The notes: generated by a model not told the origin, from the letters alone. A stretch of DNA of 11,148 nucleotides from Lachnospiraceae bacterium (GCA_900755865.1 CAAEHZ010000022.1:1-11148), one strand, 5' to 3'. Shown: positions 1 through 8,708, counted from the first letter of the stretch. A program made the numbers and translations.

Positions 1-90
1 ATTTCTAATGCCGAAGGAATCGCGAACTGAATTTCAGATTCAGTTCTGCGATAAAGGCTACTTTGTGACGCCTGCGGCACAAATAGCCGT
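1..90. repeat. Left arm of long imperfect inverted repeat
   Basis: The reverse complement of this segment aligns without gaps to 1019-1108 with 72 of 90 matching positions by hand count. The best-conserved core is an uninterrupted 18-base match centred on the GAACTGAATCTGAAATTC block. The arm is itself rich in dyads: 24-32 pairs with 38-46 (9 bp, 5-nt loop) and 62-67 pairs with 78-83. The repeat may continue beyond the left edge of the window. The two arms bracket the purine minisatellite. Confidence 0.8.
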
Positions 91-125
91 GTGAAAAATC
101 AGCATATCAATCTGATTTTTCACAC
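89..125. repeat. Perfect 14-bp hairpin, possible bidirectional terminator
   Basis: GTGTGAAAAATCAG (89-102) is perfectly complementary to CTGATTTTTCACAC (112-125) with a 9-nt loop. The stem is AT-rich and no T-run follows, so intrinsic terminator function is doubtful. It sits just inside the left inverted-repeat arm and has no counterpart next to the right arm. It could be the end of an upstream transcription unit outside the window or a structural part of the repeat element. Confidence 0.7.
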
Positions 126-403
126 TACCTCCATCCTGCACATGGCATATAAGCTGTAACCGATAAGTGCTTCCCGGTTTCCCATATTTCCATAGCGCAA
201 TGATTTTATTGAAAGATAGTTCATCTTTTATCTTACCATAAAGCAGGAATCATTCCAACACACAATTAACATTGTCCGGAAGAGCCTGATGGATAAACAG
301 GTGAAGCAGGAAAGGAAAGTCAGGGTAGGATTGGTAGTAATCAGAAGAAAAATAAGGTAAATAATAAAAATAAATTTAATCAATAAGTAACAGTAAGGAA
401 GAT
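126..403. other. Intergenic stretch with no recognised gene
   Basis: No reading frame with a plausible start, ribosome binding site and protein-like composition is visible on either strand, and no tRNA or rRNA signature is seen. Composition drifts from mixed to strongly A/G-rich on the plus strand from about 300 onward and leads into the minisatellite. Confidence 0.5.
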
Positions 404-915
404 AGAAGGACAAAGAGCAGAAAGACAAGGAGCGAAAGGACAAAGAACAAAAAGGTAAAGGGTAGAAAGGCAAGACACAGAAGGAAAAGAGCAAAAAGAT
501 AAAGGGCGGAAAGATAAAGGATAGAAGGACAAAGAGCAGAAAGACAAGGAGCGAAAGGACAAAGAACAAAAAGGCAAAGGGCAGAAAGGCAAGACACAGA
601 AGGAAAAGAGCAAAAAGATAAAGGGCGGAAAGATAAAGGGCGGAAAGATAAAGGATAGAAGGACAAAGGGCAGGAAGGCAAAGGGCAGAAAGACAAGGAG
701 CGAAAGGACAAAGAGCAGAAAGACAAGGAGCGAAAGGACAAAGAACAAAAAGGTAAAGGGCAGAAAGATAAAGAGCAGAAAGATAAAGGGCAGAAAGATA
801 AAGGGCAGAAAGATAAAGGGCAGAAAGACAAGGCGCAGAAGGAAAAGAGCAGAAAGACAAAAGACAAAAGGACAGAAAGATAAAGGACAGAAAGGCAAAG
901 AGCAGAAGAACAAAA
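404..915. repeat. Purine-rich minisatellite, 15-bp period, about 33 units
   Basis: Units follow a consensus close to AGAAAGATAAAGGGC. Clean 15-nt units begin at 404, 419, 434 and onward. Three units (479-492, 598-611, 837-850) are 14 nt and share the identical sequence AGAAGGAAAAGAGC. There is higher-order structure: 404-507 is repeated at 523-626 with 102 of 104 bases identical, and 777-821 is three identical units in a row. After about 866 the units decay. The plus strand is almost all purine, with T nearly confined to GAT, GGT and similar positions. The 14-nt units shift frame, and plus-strand frames are interrupted, so coding is unlikely. On the minus strand all three frames are open simply because TTA, CTA and TCA are absent from the plus strand. 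Confidence 0.9.
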
Positions 916-1018
916 AGGAAGAATGTCGAAGAGAAGGGCAGCACATAAGGACAAAGCAAGAGGCAAGAGAGAAATGCAGGGAACAAGAGGCAGGACGATT
1001 AGGCACAAGACAATAAAA

Positions 1019-1108
1019 ACGGGAATTAGTGCCACAGGCTTCACAAAGCAGCCTTAAAAGCTGAACTGAATCTGAAATTCGGTTTGTGATTTCTTCGGCA
1101 AAAGAATG
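1019..1108. repeat. Right arm of long imperfect inverted repeat
   Basis: This is the inverted counterpart of 1-90. Conserved blocks include GTGCC (1029-1033), TCACAAAG (1041-1048), GAACTGAATCTGAAATTC (1063-1080) and CTTCGGCA (1093-1100). Similarity stops abruptly inward of 1019, where the sequence becomes purine-rich, which defines the inner edge of the arm. No transposase gene lies between the arms. Confidence 0.8.
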
Positions 1109-1128
1109 CCTGCGGAATTGGGATTAAA

Positions 1129-1257
1129 ATGAATATGCAAAACCGGCAGAAAGCGGAGGGGTATGCGGATATTCTGCGCTGTGAAATGCCTTGGAAAAAA
1201 ACAGCGAAAAGAGAAAACGAAATTGATACAAATCAAAATAATAAAATACATCAATAA
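1129..1257 (+). CDS. Possible 42-aa small ORF upstream of leuA
   Basis: An ATG at 1129 opens a 42-codon frame ending in TAA at 1255-1257. GGGA at 1120-1123 is a weak ribosome binding site five bases before the ATG. The product begins MNMQNRQKAEGYADIL, is charged and polar, and has no signal peptide or membrane segment. It is not leucine-rich, so it is not a classical leu attenuation leader, and it ends before the likely leuA promoter. The GYADIL stretch faintly recalls the start of YolD-like proteins, but the diagnostic downstream residues are missing. It may be a remnant or chance. Confidence 0.2.
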   Translation: MNMQNRQKAEGYADILRCEMPWKKTAKRENEIDTNQNNKIHQ

Positions 1258-1273
1258 ATACAATAACATGAAT

Positions 1274-1325
1274 CATTGAAAGAAGATAAAACGAGTGATA
1301 GTATAAGGTACATTGAAACGATAAA
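1274..1325 (+). promoter_or_regulatory. Direct repeat CATTGAAA-GATAAA around the leuA promoter
   Basis: CATTGAAA then GATAAA occurs at 1274-1290 (3-nt gap) and again at 1311-1325 (1-nt gap), with copy starts 37 bp apart. The first copy overlaps the -35 box and the second covers the predicted start of transcription. Direct repeats are the usual operator format for AraC-family proteins, so this is a candidate operator, possibly for the AraC domain fused to LeuA. That link is inference. Confidence 0.3.
1276..1304 (+). promoter_or_regulatory. Predicted sigma-A promoter of leuA
   Basis: TTGAAA (1276-1281) and TAGTAT (1299-1304) are separated by exactly 17 bases, with an extended -10 TG at 1296-1297. 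Transcription would start near 1311 and leave a leader of about 147 nt before the leuA ATG. No T-box specifier/antiterminator (TGGNACCGCG core) is visible in the leader. Confidence 0.5.
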
Positions 1326-1387
1326 GGAATGGGAACCGGGATGGAAAAGCAGCCGGGAAACATTCAAAAGAAATTGGAATCTAAAAG

Positions 1388-1435
1388 GAATTAAAACGAA
1401 AAAGAATTAAAACGAAAAAGAATTCAAATTAAAAA
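1388..1435 (+). repeat. 16-bp tandem repeat in the leuA leader
   Basis: GAATTAAAACGAAAAA occurs exactly at 1388-1403 and 1404-1419. A diverged third unit follows at 1420-1435 (GAATTCAAATTAAAAA). The array ends 11 bases before the GGAG ribosome binding site of leuA. Its A-rich, unstructured nature could enhance ribosome loading, and copy-number changes could tune expression. That role is speculative. Confidence 0.75.
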
Positions 1436-1457
1436 GAGATTGGAATGGAGAACGAAC

Positions 1458-3449
<1,992 letters not shown>

Positions 3450-3472
3450 AAGAGATAAAATACAGAAGAAAT

Positions 3473-3519
3473 AAAAAGGCTGCTGACCTGACAAAATAAT
3501 GCCGGGCAGCAGTCTTTTT
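3473..3519. terminator. Bidirectional intrinsic terminator
   Basis: AAAAAGGCTGCTG (3473-3485) pairs with CAGCAGTCTTTTT (3507-3519): 13 pairs, one of them a G-U wobble, enclosing a 21-nt loop. It has a T-run on the right and an A-run on the left, so it can stop transcription from both the leuA side and the convergent regulator on the minus strand, whose stop codon is at 3526-3528. Confidence 0.9.
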
Positions 3520-3525
3520 GTTGTT

Positions 3526-4536
3526 TTATTCGGGATACAGCCAGCCGGCGTATTCCATGATGGACTGGTTTTCCATCCGCTTGTCGGAACGCTGCATCTG
3601 TTTCCGGTAGTCCCTGGGGGACATCTGCATAATTTTAATAAAGCAGCGGTTGAAGCTGGAAACAGAATGGAAGCCCACATTTTCCGAAATATCCAGAATG
3701 GAGTCCTCTGTGCTCCGCAGCAGGTTACACGCCTTGGCAATACGGGTATTGTTGATAAAATCCAGCGGAGAGGTACCCATAATGTCGTGGAAAACCCGCC
3801 GGAAATGGGTGGGACTCCAGTGGCATAATTCAGCAAGGTATTCTATGGTGAACTGATTGTTATAATTTGCTTCGATGTAGTTTAAGGCAGGAGCAATGAC
3901 AAGGGCATTTTCCTTTTCCTCGTCCTGCTCGGCGGGAGAGCCGGGGGAATCTGAGCCGGAACCGGTGCTCTTTAAAGGAACCGTGGTTCCGAGGGCTTTT
4001 TCCATGGATTCTATGCGATACAGTTCAATATAGAGGGAGAGGAGAAGTCCCTTTGCGCTGAGCTGATAGCTGGGGCGCTGCTCCTCCAGTTCGCTGATGA
4101 TGGAAAGCACCAGAGAGTACACCTGAGGATATTTTTCCCGGCTTAAAATGGGAACAAAGTTCCGGGAGGTGCCGGAAGTAATGGAAAGGTCATAATTTAT
4201 CCAAGTGGCGGGCAGAATATTTTTGAAAAGCTCGTAGGGGTCAAAATAGATATAGGACCAGTGGCTTTCCGTGCCCGGGGTGCTGTATGTGGTATGGGGG
4301 ATATTCTTGGGAATTACGGTTACGTCCCCTGCCTGAAAGGCGAGAGGCTCTCCTAAAAATTCGATGGTGCCGCTGTCGGAATGGCAGACACCGATTTCAA
4401 GACAGTTATGGAAGTGCAGTCTGCCGCTGGGAATATCTGATATTTTCCAGTAATCGCCGGATAACAGAAGAACCGGGAAATGCATCGGAAGATAATAGCT
4501 TCTGTATTCAGTAACAGTCCCTTTTTGCTTTGCCAT
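3526..4536 (-). CDS. AraC-family transcriptional regulator, cupin sensor plus HTH
   Basis: The start is the ATG at 4536 (336 aa), with GGGGAGG seven bases upstream; a TTG ten codons earlier overlaps nothing useful. Residues about 35-100 form an AraC-type cupin sugar-sensing domain: HFHNCLEIGV, a GDVTVIP turn and an IPH motif. About 125-180 is helical. Residues about 190-212 form an unusual flexible linker rich in Ser, Gly, Pro and acidic residues. The double HTH spans about 213-313 (FTIEYLAELCHWSPTHFRRVF; ILDISENVGFHSVSSFNRCF; SPRDYRKQ). A short polar tail follows. The gene is divergent from the ABC importer genes, the usual arrangement for a local sugar-responsive activator, so it probably controls the importer and GH105/CE12 genes. 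The effector is unknown but is probably an unsaturated rhamnogalacturonan oligosaccharide or a product of one (inference). It is convergent with leuA and shares its terminator. Confidence 0.9.
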   Translation of the reverse strand: MAKQKGTVTEYRSYYLPMHFPVLLLSGDYWKISDIPSGRLHFHNCLEIGVCHSDSGTIEFLGEPLAFQAGDVTVIPKNIPHTTYSTPGTESHWSYIYFDPYELFKNILPATWINYDLSITSGTSRNFVPILSREKYPQVYSLVLSIISELEEQRPSYQLSAKGLLLSLYIELYRIESMEKALGTTVPLKSTGSGSDSPGSPAEQDEEKENALVIAPALNYIEANYNNQFTIEYLAELCHWSPTHFRRVFHDIMGTSPLDFINNTRIAKACNLLRSTEDSILDISENVGFHSVSSFNRCFIKIMQMSPRDYRKQMQRSDKRMENQSIMEYAGWLYPE

Positions 4537-4613
4537 AACGTAACCTCCCCGTAAAGCTACCTTCAAATTGGCTAATCTGACAATCCCTGTGCCATATGAA
4601 ACTCCCTATACTA

Positions 4614-4642
4614 TATATAACAACTAAATCAAATAAAATCAA
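4614..4642 (-). promoter_or_regulatory. Predicted promoter of the AraC-family gene
   Basis: On the minus strand, TTGATT (4642-4637) and TATATA (4619-4614) are separated by exactly 17 bases. Both boxes are close to consensus, suggesting constitutive or weakly regulated expression of the regulator. The leader would be about 70 nt. Confidence 0.55.
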
Positions 4643-4790
4643 CCAAAATTTCGTCTGCGCAACCTGCGTGTTGTTCATAAACTGGACATATTTTCTTTAA
4701 AAATCAGCCATATATCAGGAAAAACCGCAAAAAAATGACGGTGAAAATAACTGAAAAAAAGGAAAAACTGGGCAAAAATGATATATGACG

Positions 4791-4822
4791 AAAAACGACC
4801 ATTTTTATAAATGTTCGTTTTT
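4791..4822. promoter_or_regulatory. 32-bp palindrome, candidate operator of the importer promoter
   Basis: AAAAACGACCAT (4791-4802) is the reverse complement of 4811-4822 at 11 of 12 positions. Two further pairs extend inward to a 4-nt centre, giving 14-bp arms with one mismatch. It lies about 45 bp upstream of the importer -10 region, suitable for an activator site. No T-tract termination context or upstream gene needs it as a terminator. The binding protein is not known; the divergent AraC regulator is the natural candidate. Confidence 0.5.
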
Positions 4823-4845
4823 GCATAGTATTTCTGCAAGAATGA

Positions 4846-4875
4846 TTAGAAATATTCGGCGCAGTGTATGATAAT
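4846..4875 (+). promoter_or_regulatory. Predicted activator-dependent promoter of importer operon
   Basis: TATGATAAT (4867-4875) contains two overlapping good -10 hexamers, TATGAT and GATAAT. The best -35 available is TTAGAA at 4846-4851, only 3 of 6 to consensus. A good -10 with a poor -35 is typical of promoters that need an activator. Transcription would start near 4881, about 65 nt before the first permease ATG. Confidence 0.4.
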
Positions 4876-4945
4876 ATGCTTACAACGAAACGAAAAATGT
4901 ACAAAATGACGATGAAAATGCAGTCAGCGATGGAGGAGGTTACAT

Positions 4946-5899
4946 ATGGCAAAGACAAAGAGTGCCAACGGGGTAGCAGTAAAAACGAAAACCACGTGGA
5001 AACAGGCATTTAAAAGAGACTGGCAGTTATATCTGCTTTTACTGTTTCCCTTAATCATGGTGTTTGTGTTCAGCTATGCCGCTTATCCCGGTTTGAGAAT
5101 GGCTTTTATGGATTATAAGCCGGCGAAGGGATATGAAGGAAGCGAATGGGTAGGCTTTGGAATCTTCGCAAAGATTTTTAAGGACGCGGATTTCACCAGA
5201 GCGTTACGGAACTCCATCGTATTCAATCTGGCAGATTTGCTGGTAGGCTTCCCGATGCCGATTATCCTGGCTTTGATTCTGAACGAGTTAAGATATCCCA
5301 GATTTAAGAAGGTATCCCAGACAATTCTGTATCTGCCTCACTTCCTTTCCTGGGCTATCATCGGAAGTGTTGCACTGACAATGTTCAAGCCCTCCAGCGG
5401 TCTTGTGAATGTGGCTTTGATGAACACGGGAATGATACAGGAAGGTATTCCGTTCCTGAATGAAAAATGGCACTGGGCGGTAACTTATCTGCTCATCGGT
5501 GTATGGCAGGGAATGGGATGGGGAACTATCCTCTATCTGGCAGCAATCACCGGTATTAACGGCGAGCTTTACGAAGCGGCGATGATTGACGGCGCAAACC
5601 GCTGGAAGAGAATGTGGCACATTACACTGCCCGGTATCAAGAGTACCGTTGTTACTCTGCTGATTATGAATTTGGGACGTGTCATGGGAAGTAATCTGGA
5701 GCGGTTGACAGCCTTCTCCAATACACAGGTAAAGGAATTTCAGTATCAGCTGGCAGTTTACATTTACAATAAAGGTATCGGAAACGGAAAGTTCAGTATG
5801 TCAACAGCGGTTGGTCTGTTCCAGTCCCTGGTTGGTCTGATGCTGGTAATTATATCTGACCGGATTGCCAAGAAGCTTGGCGAAGACGGATTACTGTAG
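4946..5899 (+). CDS. LplB/YteP-type sugar ABC importer permease
   Basis: This 317-aa integral membrane protein is one half of the translocation channel of a CUT1-type carbohydrate importer. The ATG follows an AGGAGG at 4934-4939 with 6-nt spacing. The cytoplasmic basic N terminus (WKQAFKRDWQLYL) leads into about six membrane segments, roughly residues 27-48, 92-114, 125-147, 178-201, 233-247 and 287-304. The ATPase-docking EAA loop is clear: EAAMIDGANRW (210-220) followed by LPG (228-230). The PGL..AF.DYKPA region after the first segment is typical of the LplB family, which includes YteP of the Bacillus subtilis rhamnogalacturonan importer. Length matches the family. It is first in the operon, 12 nt before the second permease. 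The substrate is assigned from the GH105/CE12 neighbours, not from this sequence. Confidence 0.93.
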   Translation: MAKTKSANGVAVKTKTTWKQAFKRDWQLYLLLLFPLIMVFVFSYAAYPGLRMAFMDYKPAKGYEGSEWVGFGIFAKIFKDADFTRALRNSIVFNLADLLVGFPMPIILALILNELRYPRFKKVSQTILYLPHFLSWAIIGSVALTMFKPSSGLVNVALMNTGMIQEGIPFLNEKWHWAVTYLLIGVWQGMGWGTILYLAAITGINGELYEAAMIDGANRWKRMWHITLPGIKSTVVTLLIMNLGRVMGSNLERLTAFSNTQVKEFQYQLAVYIYNKGIGNGKFSMSTAVGLFQSLVGLMLVIISDRIAKKLGEDGLL

Positions 5900-5911
5900 G
5901 AGGTGGATGAG

Positions 5912-6841
5912 ATGAGCAAAAAAGAAAAAGCTGTTGAAGAAGTAACAACCTCTGCAGGCGGCGCACATGCCGTAAACAAGTTCCGTGTCAGTGATTTTGT
6001 TATGATGGCGGTTATCGTTATCCTCTGTGCAACCTGTGTGCTTCCCTTTATCCACGTGGCTGCAAAGTCTATTTCCGGAAATACGGCGGTTATGTCAAAA
6101 TCCGTATATTTCTGGCCCAAGGACGTAACACTGGATGCCTTTAAGAGAGTATTCGGAGATGATTCCATGACTTACTCCATGATTTTCTCCGTAATTATAA
6201 CTCTGATATTTACCATCCTTGGTATGCTGGTATGTACCTGTGCCGCATATCCCCTTTCCAAAAAGAGATTGAAGGGAAAGCATGGCATCACATTTTTACT
6301 GATGGTTCCCATGTACTTCAGTGCAGGTATCATCCCCGCTTATCTGTTGTATCAGGATTTACATATTCTGGATACCATGTGGGTACTGATTCTGCCCCTG
6401 ATTTACTCTCCTTACAATATGCTGATTATGAAGAACTTCTTCCAGAGTACGATTCCTGACAGCTTGGAGGAATCCGCATTTCTGGATGGTGCAAGTAACT
6501 TCCAGATTCTCGGAAAGATTGTACTTCCTCTTTCCAAACCGATTCTGGCAACCCTGTCCCTGTTCTACGCAGTAGGACGTTGGAACTCTTATGCAGATAA
6601 CATGTACTACACAAGAGATGCTTCTCTGAAAATGATTCAGTATAAGCTGTATCAGCTGGTAGCTTCCGCTTCTGAAGCACAGACAGCATCCCTGGCAGAT
6701 ACCGGTGGTGTCAGTCAGTCCACGCCGGAAGTATTACAGGCAGCAAGTATTATGTTTGTAACCATTCCGATTATTATCATTTATCCCTTCCTGCAGAAGT
6801 ACTTCGTACAGGGAACCATGATTGGAGCAGTAAAGGGTTAA
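5912..6841 (+). CDS. LplC/YtcP-type sugar ABC importer permease
   Basis: This is the second channel subunit (309 aa). I chose the ATG at 5912: AGGAGG at 5898-5903 lies 8 nt before it, while an in-frame GTG at 5903 overlaps that ribosome binding site and is unlikely. The site also overlaps the stop codon of the upstream permease, so the two are probably translationally coupled. Six membrane segments are expected, for example about 29-49, 89-111, 126-147, 156-172, 206-222 and 280-293. The EAA loop appears as ESAFLDGASNFQI (residues 187-199) followed by LPLSKP. The C terminus YFVQGTMIGAVKG is the hallmark ending of LplC/YtcP proteins. It should heterodimerise with the product of 4946-5899 and bind a shared ATPase from elsewhere, since none is encoded in this window. 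Confidence 0.93.
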   Translation: MSKKEKAVEEVTTSAGGAHAVNKFRVSDFVMMAVIVILCATCVLPFIHVAAKSISGNTAVMSKSVYFWPKDVTLDAFKRVFGDDSMTYSMIFSVIITLIFTILGMLVCTCAAYPLSKKRLKGKHGITFLLMVPMYFSAGIIPAYLLYQDLHILDTMWVLILPLIYSPYNMLIMKNFFQSTIPDSLEESAFLDGASNFQILGKIVLPLSKPILATLSLFYAVGRWNSYADNMYYTRDASLKMIQYKLYQLVASASEAQTASLADTGGVSQSTPEVLQAASIMFVTIPIIIIYPFLQKYFVQGTMIGAVKG

Positions 6842-6868
6842 CCGCAGCAATTACATAAAGGTAGTTTT

Positions 6869-6882
6869 CCCGGATGGCCGGG
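6869..6882 (+). other. Small GC hairpin between permease and binding-protein genes
   Basis: CCCGG (6869-6873) pairs with CCGGG (6878-6882) around an ATGG loop. No T-run follows, so it is not an obvious terminator. Its place in the 82-nt gap before the binding-protein gene suggests an mRNA processing or stabilising element that lets the lipoprotein be made in excess of the permeases (inference). Confidence 0.4.
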
Positions 6883-6923
6883 CATACATAAAACTATACA
6901 CATTTTTAAAGGAGGATTTATTT

Positions 6924-8681
6924 ATGAAGAAGAATACTCTTCAGAAAGCTCTTGCCACAGCAATGGTAGGTGCTATGGCAATGGGTACTTTAACCGCATG
7001 TGGCGGAGATGCTGCTACAACAGGAAGCTCTGCGGCAGGCTCTTCCACAGAAAGCACTTCCACAGCAAGCACTTCCACAACAAGCTCCGAAGCAGCTCCT
7101 TCCAGCACAACTGGTGATACACCTGCTGCAGCTGGTATGGAAGGCTGGACACCTTTCACAGAGAAGGTTACATTACAGATTCCGGTTTATGACCGTGGAG
7201 ATTCCGGAAACGGATGCTCTGACGTAGAGAACAACTACTGGACAGAGTGGGTTCAGAAGAACTTTGGTGATGTTTACAACATCGATGTACAGTACATCGG
7301 AATTACCCGTAGCGCAGTTATGAACGACTACTCCATGCTGGCAGCAGGTAAGGATCTTCCTACAATCTGTATGGAATATGACTATGACAAGCTGGCTACA
7401 TGGCAGGCAGACGGATATCTGCAGCCCTATGATGTAGAGGAGTTCAAGACTATCGCTCCTACCTACTGGGCAAACATGGAAACAAACGGGCTGACCGGCT
7501 ACACCAAGCTGGCTGACGAGGATTATCTGCTTCTTGGACAGAGACCTTATGGTAACACAAACTATGCTTTCGTAACCTTCTATCGTGAAGACTGGTTAAA
7601 GGAAGCCGGATATGACAAGTATCCTGAAACTAATACCGAACTGCTTGAGCTGTATGCTAAGCTGGTTGAGAACGGACATGACGCTCCTCTTTCCGGTTCC
7701 AAGGTAAGTGGTGCCGGTGCTGACCAGAACTATGGTTACAGAGATTATCCTCAGGACGAGATTACATGGGCAACAACTGGTGACTACCAGATTCCCGCTC
7801 TCTCTACAGAAGCTCAGAAGAGATTCTTAAAGTGGCAGAACACCCTGTACAACAAGGGATATCTGAACAAGGAGTACTACTTAAGAGATGCTTCCGAAGT
7901 TGAAGCTGACTTCATTAACGGCAAGGCATTTACATGGTCCGGATATGTATCCTCTACCATGAACGTACTGAACTCCTTCTATGAAGCTAACCCGGATGGC
8001 GACCTTGGCGTTGTAGTTTGCAGCGACAAGTGGGTAAATGACTCCGAGTGGGGCTCCTCCAACTCCTTCAGACCTAACAACGTATTTGGTGCAATGGTTG
8101 GTTTCGCTAACGATGCAACCGCTGACGAAGTTAAGGCTGCTATGATGTATATGGAGTGGATGGCACAGGATGACGTTCTCTTCACAATGCAGTGGGGCGA
8201 AGAAGGTGTAAACTACACTGTTGGTGATGACGGAAATCCCGTTGCAGTTGGTGACCAGAAGGGTCTTGAACAGCAGCAGGGTCACAACAACAACGTTGAC
8301 TACTGGATGGTTGTTACCGCTTCCAAGAGCTTTGGCGATGTAGAGAAGGATATCGCAGCAATCGCTCCTAAGGATCTGCCGGAAGACTTTACAGCAGACC
8401 TGCTTGCTAACTACAAGGGACAGCTTGCTCTGTATGAGACCGGCTATGCTAACTCCGACTGTCTGTTCGCAGCTTCTCTGGATTCCGTAACAGAGTATGG
8501 TACTTCCCTGAAGGAAGAGGTTTACCCTGAGTATCGTGATAAGCTGACAACCTGCAAGCCTGAAGATTTCGATAAGCTGTATGATGAACTCAGCCAGAAG
8601 TATCTGGAAGCAGGATATCAGGAGATTATTGATGAAAGACAGGAAGCATTTGATTCTGGTCTGACAACCCGTCTTCAGTAA
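6924..8681 (+). CDS. Extracellular sugar-binding lipoprotein, LplA/YtcQ type
   Basis: This 585-aa protein captures oligosaccharides at the outer face of the membrane for the two upstream permeases. The ATG has AGGAGG (6910-6915) 8 nt upstream. Residues 1-25 are a lipoprotein signal peptide with lipobox LTAC, cleaved before Cys26, which is lipidated. Residues about 30-68 are a low-complexity Ser/Thr/Ala tether. The mature binding domain begins near KVTLQIPVYD (81-90) and contains family-like stretches such as AAGKDLPTI (140-148), LATWQADGYLQPYD (157-170) and FYREDWLKEAGYDKYPET. The late region MYMEWMAQDD and YTVGDDGNPV are also typical of the LplA group. It is slightly longer than usual (about 500-560 aa), mainly because of the tether. 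It is third in the operon after the permeases, as in other Lachnospiraceae systems. Ligand specificity is inferred from neighbouring enzymes. Confidence 0.93.
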   Translation: MKKNTLQKALATAMVGAMAMGTLTACGGDAATTGSSAAGSSTESTSTASTSTTSSEAAPSSTTGDTPAAAGMEGWTPFTEKVTLQIPVYDRGDSGNGCSDVENNYWTEWVQKNFGDVYNIDVQYIGITRSAVMNDYSMLAAGKDLPTICMEYDYDKLATWQADGYLQPYDVEEFKTIAPTYWANMETNGLTGYTKLADEDYLLLGQRPYGNTNYAFVTFYREDWLKEAGYDKYPETNTELLELYAKLVENGHDAPLSGSKVSGAGADQNYGYRDYPQDEITWATTGDYQIPALSTEAQKRFLKWQNTLYNKGYLNKEYYLRDASEVEADFINGKAFTWSGYVSSTMNVLNSFYEANPDGDLGVVVCSDKWVNDSEWGSSNSFRPNNVFGAMVGFANDATADEVKAAMMYMEWMAQDDVLFTMQWGEEGVNYTVGDDGNPVAVGDQKGLEQQQGHNNNVDYWMVVTASKSFGDVEKDIAAIAPKDLPEDFTADLLANYKGQLALYETGYANSDCLFAASLDSVTEYGTSLKEEVYPEYRDKLTTCKPEDFDKLYDELSQKYLEAGYQEIIDERQEAFDSGLTTRLQ

Positions 8682-8708
8682 TTGATTTTTACAACTGTGG
8701 GACATACG

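Noticed and set aside
404-915. CRISPR array
   Set aside because: The units are contiguous 15-mers with no spacers, no palindromic repeat and no cas genes nearby.
228-1044. Three overlapping minus-strand frames of 208-252 aa with Leu/Phe/Ser/Cys-rich hydrophobic repeats
   Set aside because: All three frames are open at once because the purine-rich plus strand lacks TTA, CTA and TCA. None has a convincing ribosome binding site, and the proteins are compositional translations of the 15-bp repeat. The 14-nt units also break frame continuity.
1305-1457. T-box or leucine attenuator in the leuA leader
   Set aside because: No TGGNACCGCG-type T-box core and no leucine-codon-rich leader peptide are present; GGGAACCGGGAT at 1331-1342 only superficially resembles the core. 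No terminator hairpin with a T-run precedes leuA.
1440-1457. TTG at 1440 as start of LeuA
   Set aside because: The ATG at 1458 has GGAG at ideal spacing and the extra six residues do not resemble the family N terminus.
5903-5911. GTG at 5903 as start of the second permease
   Set aside because: The codon overlaps the AGGAGGTG ribosome binding site that serves the ATG at 5912.
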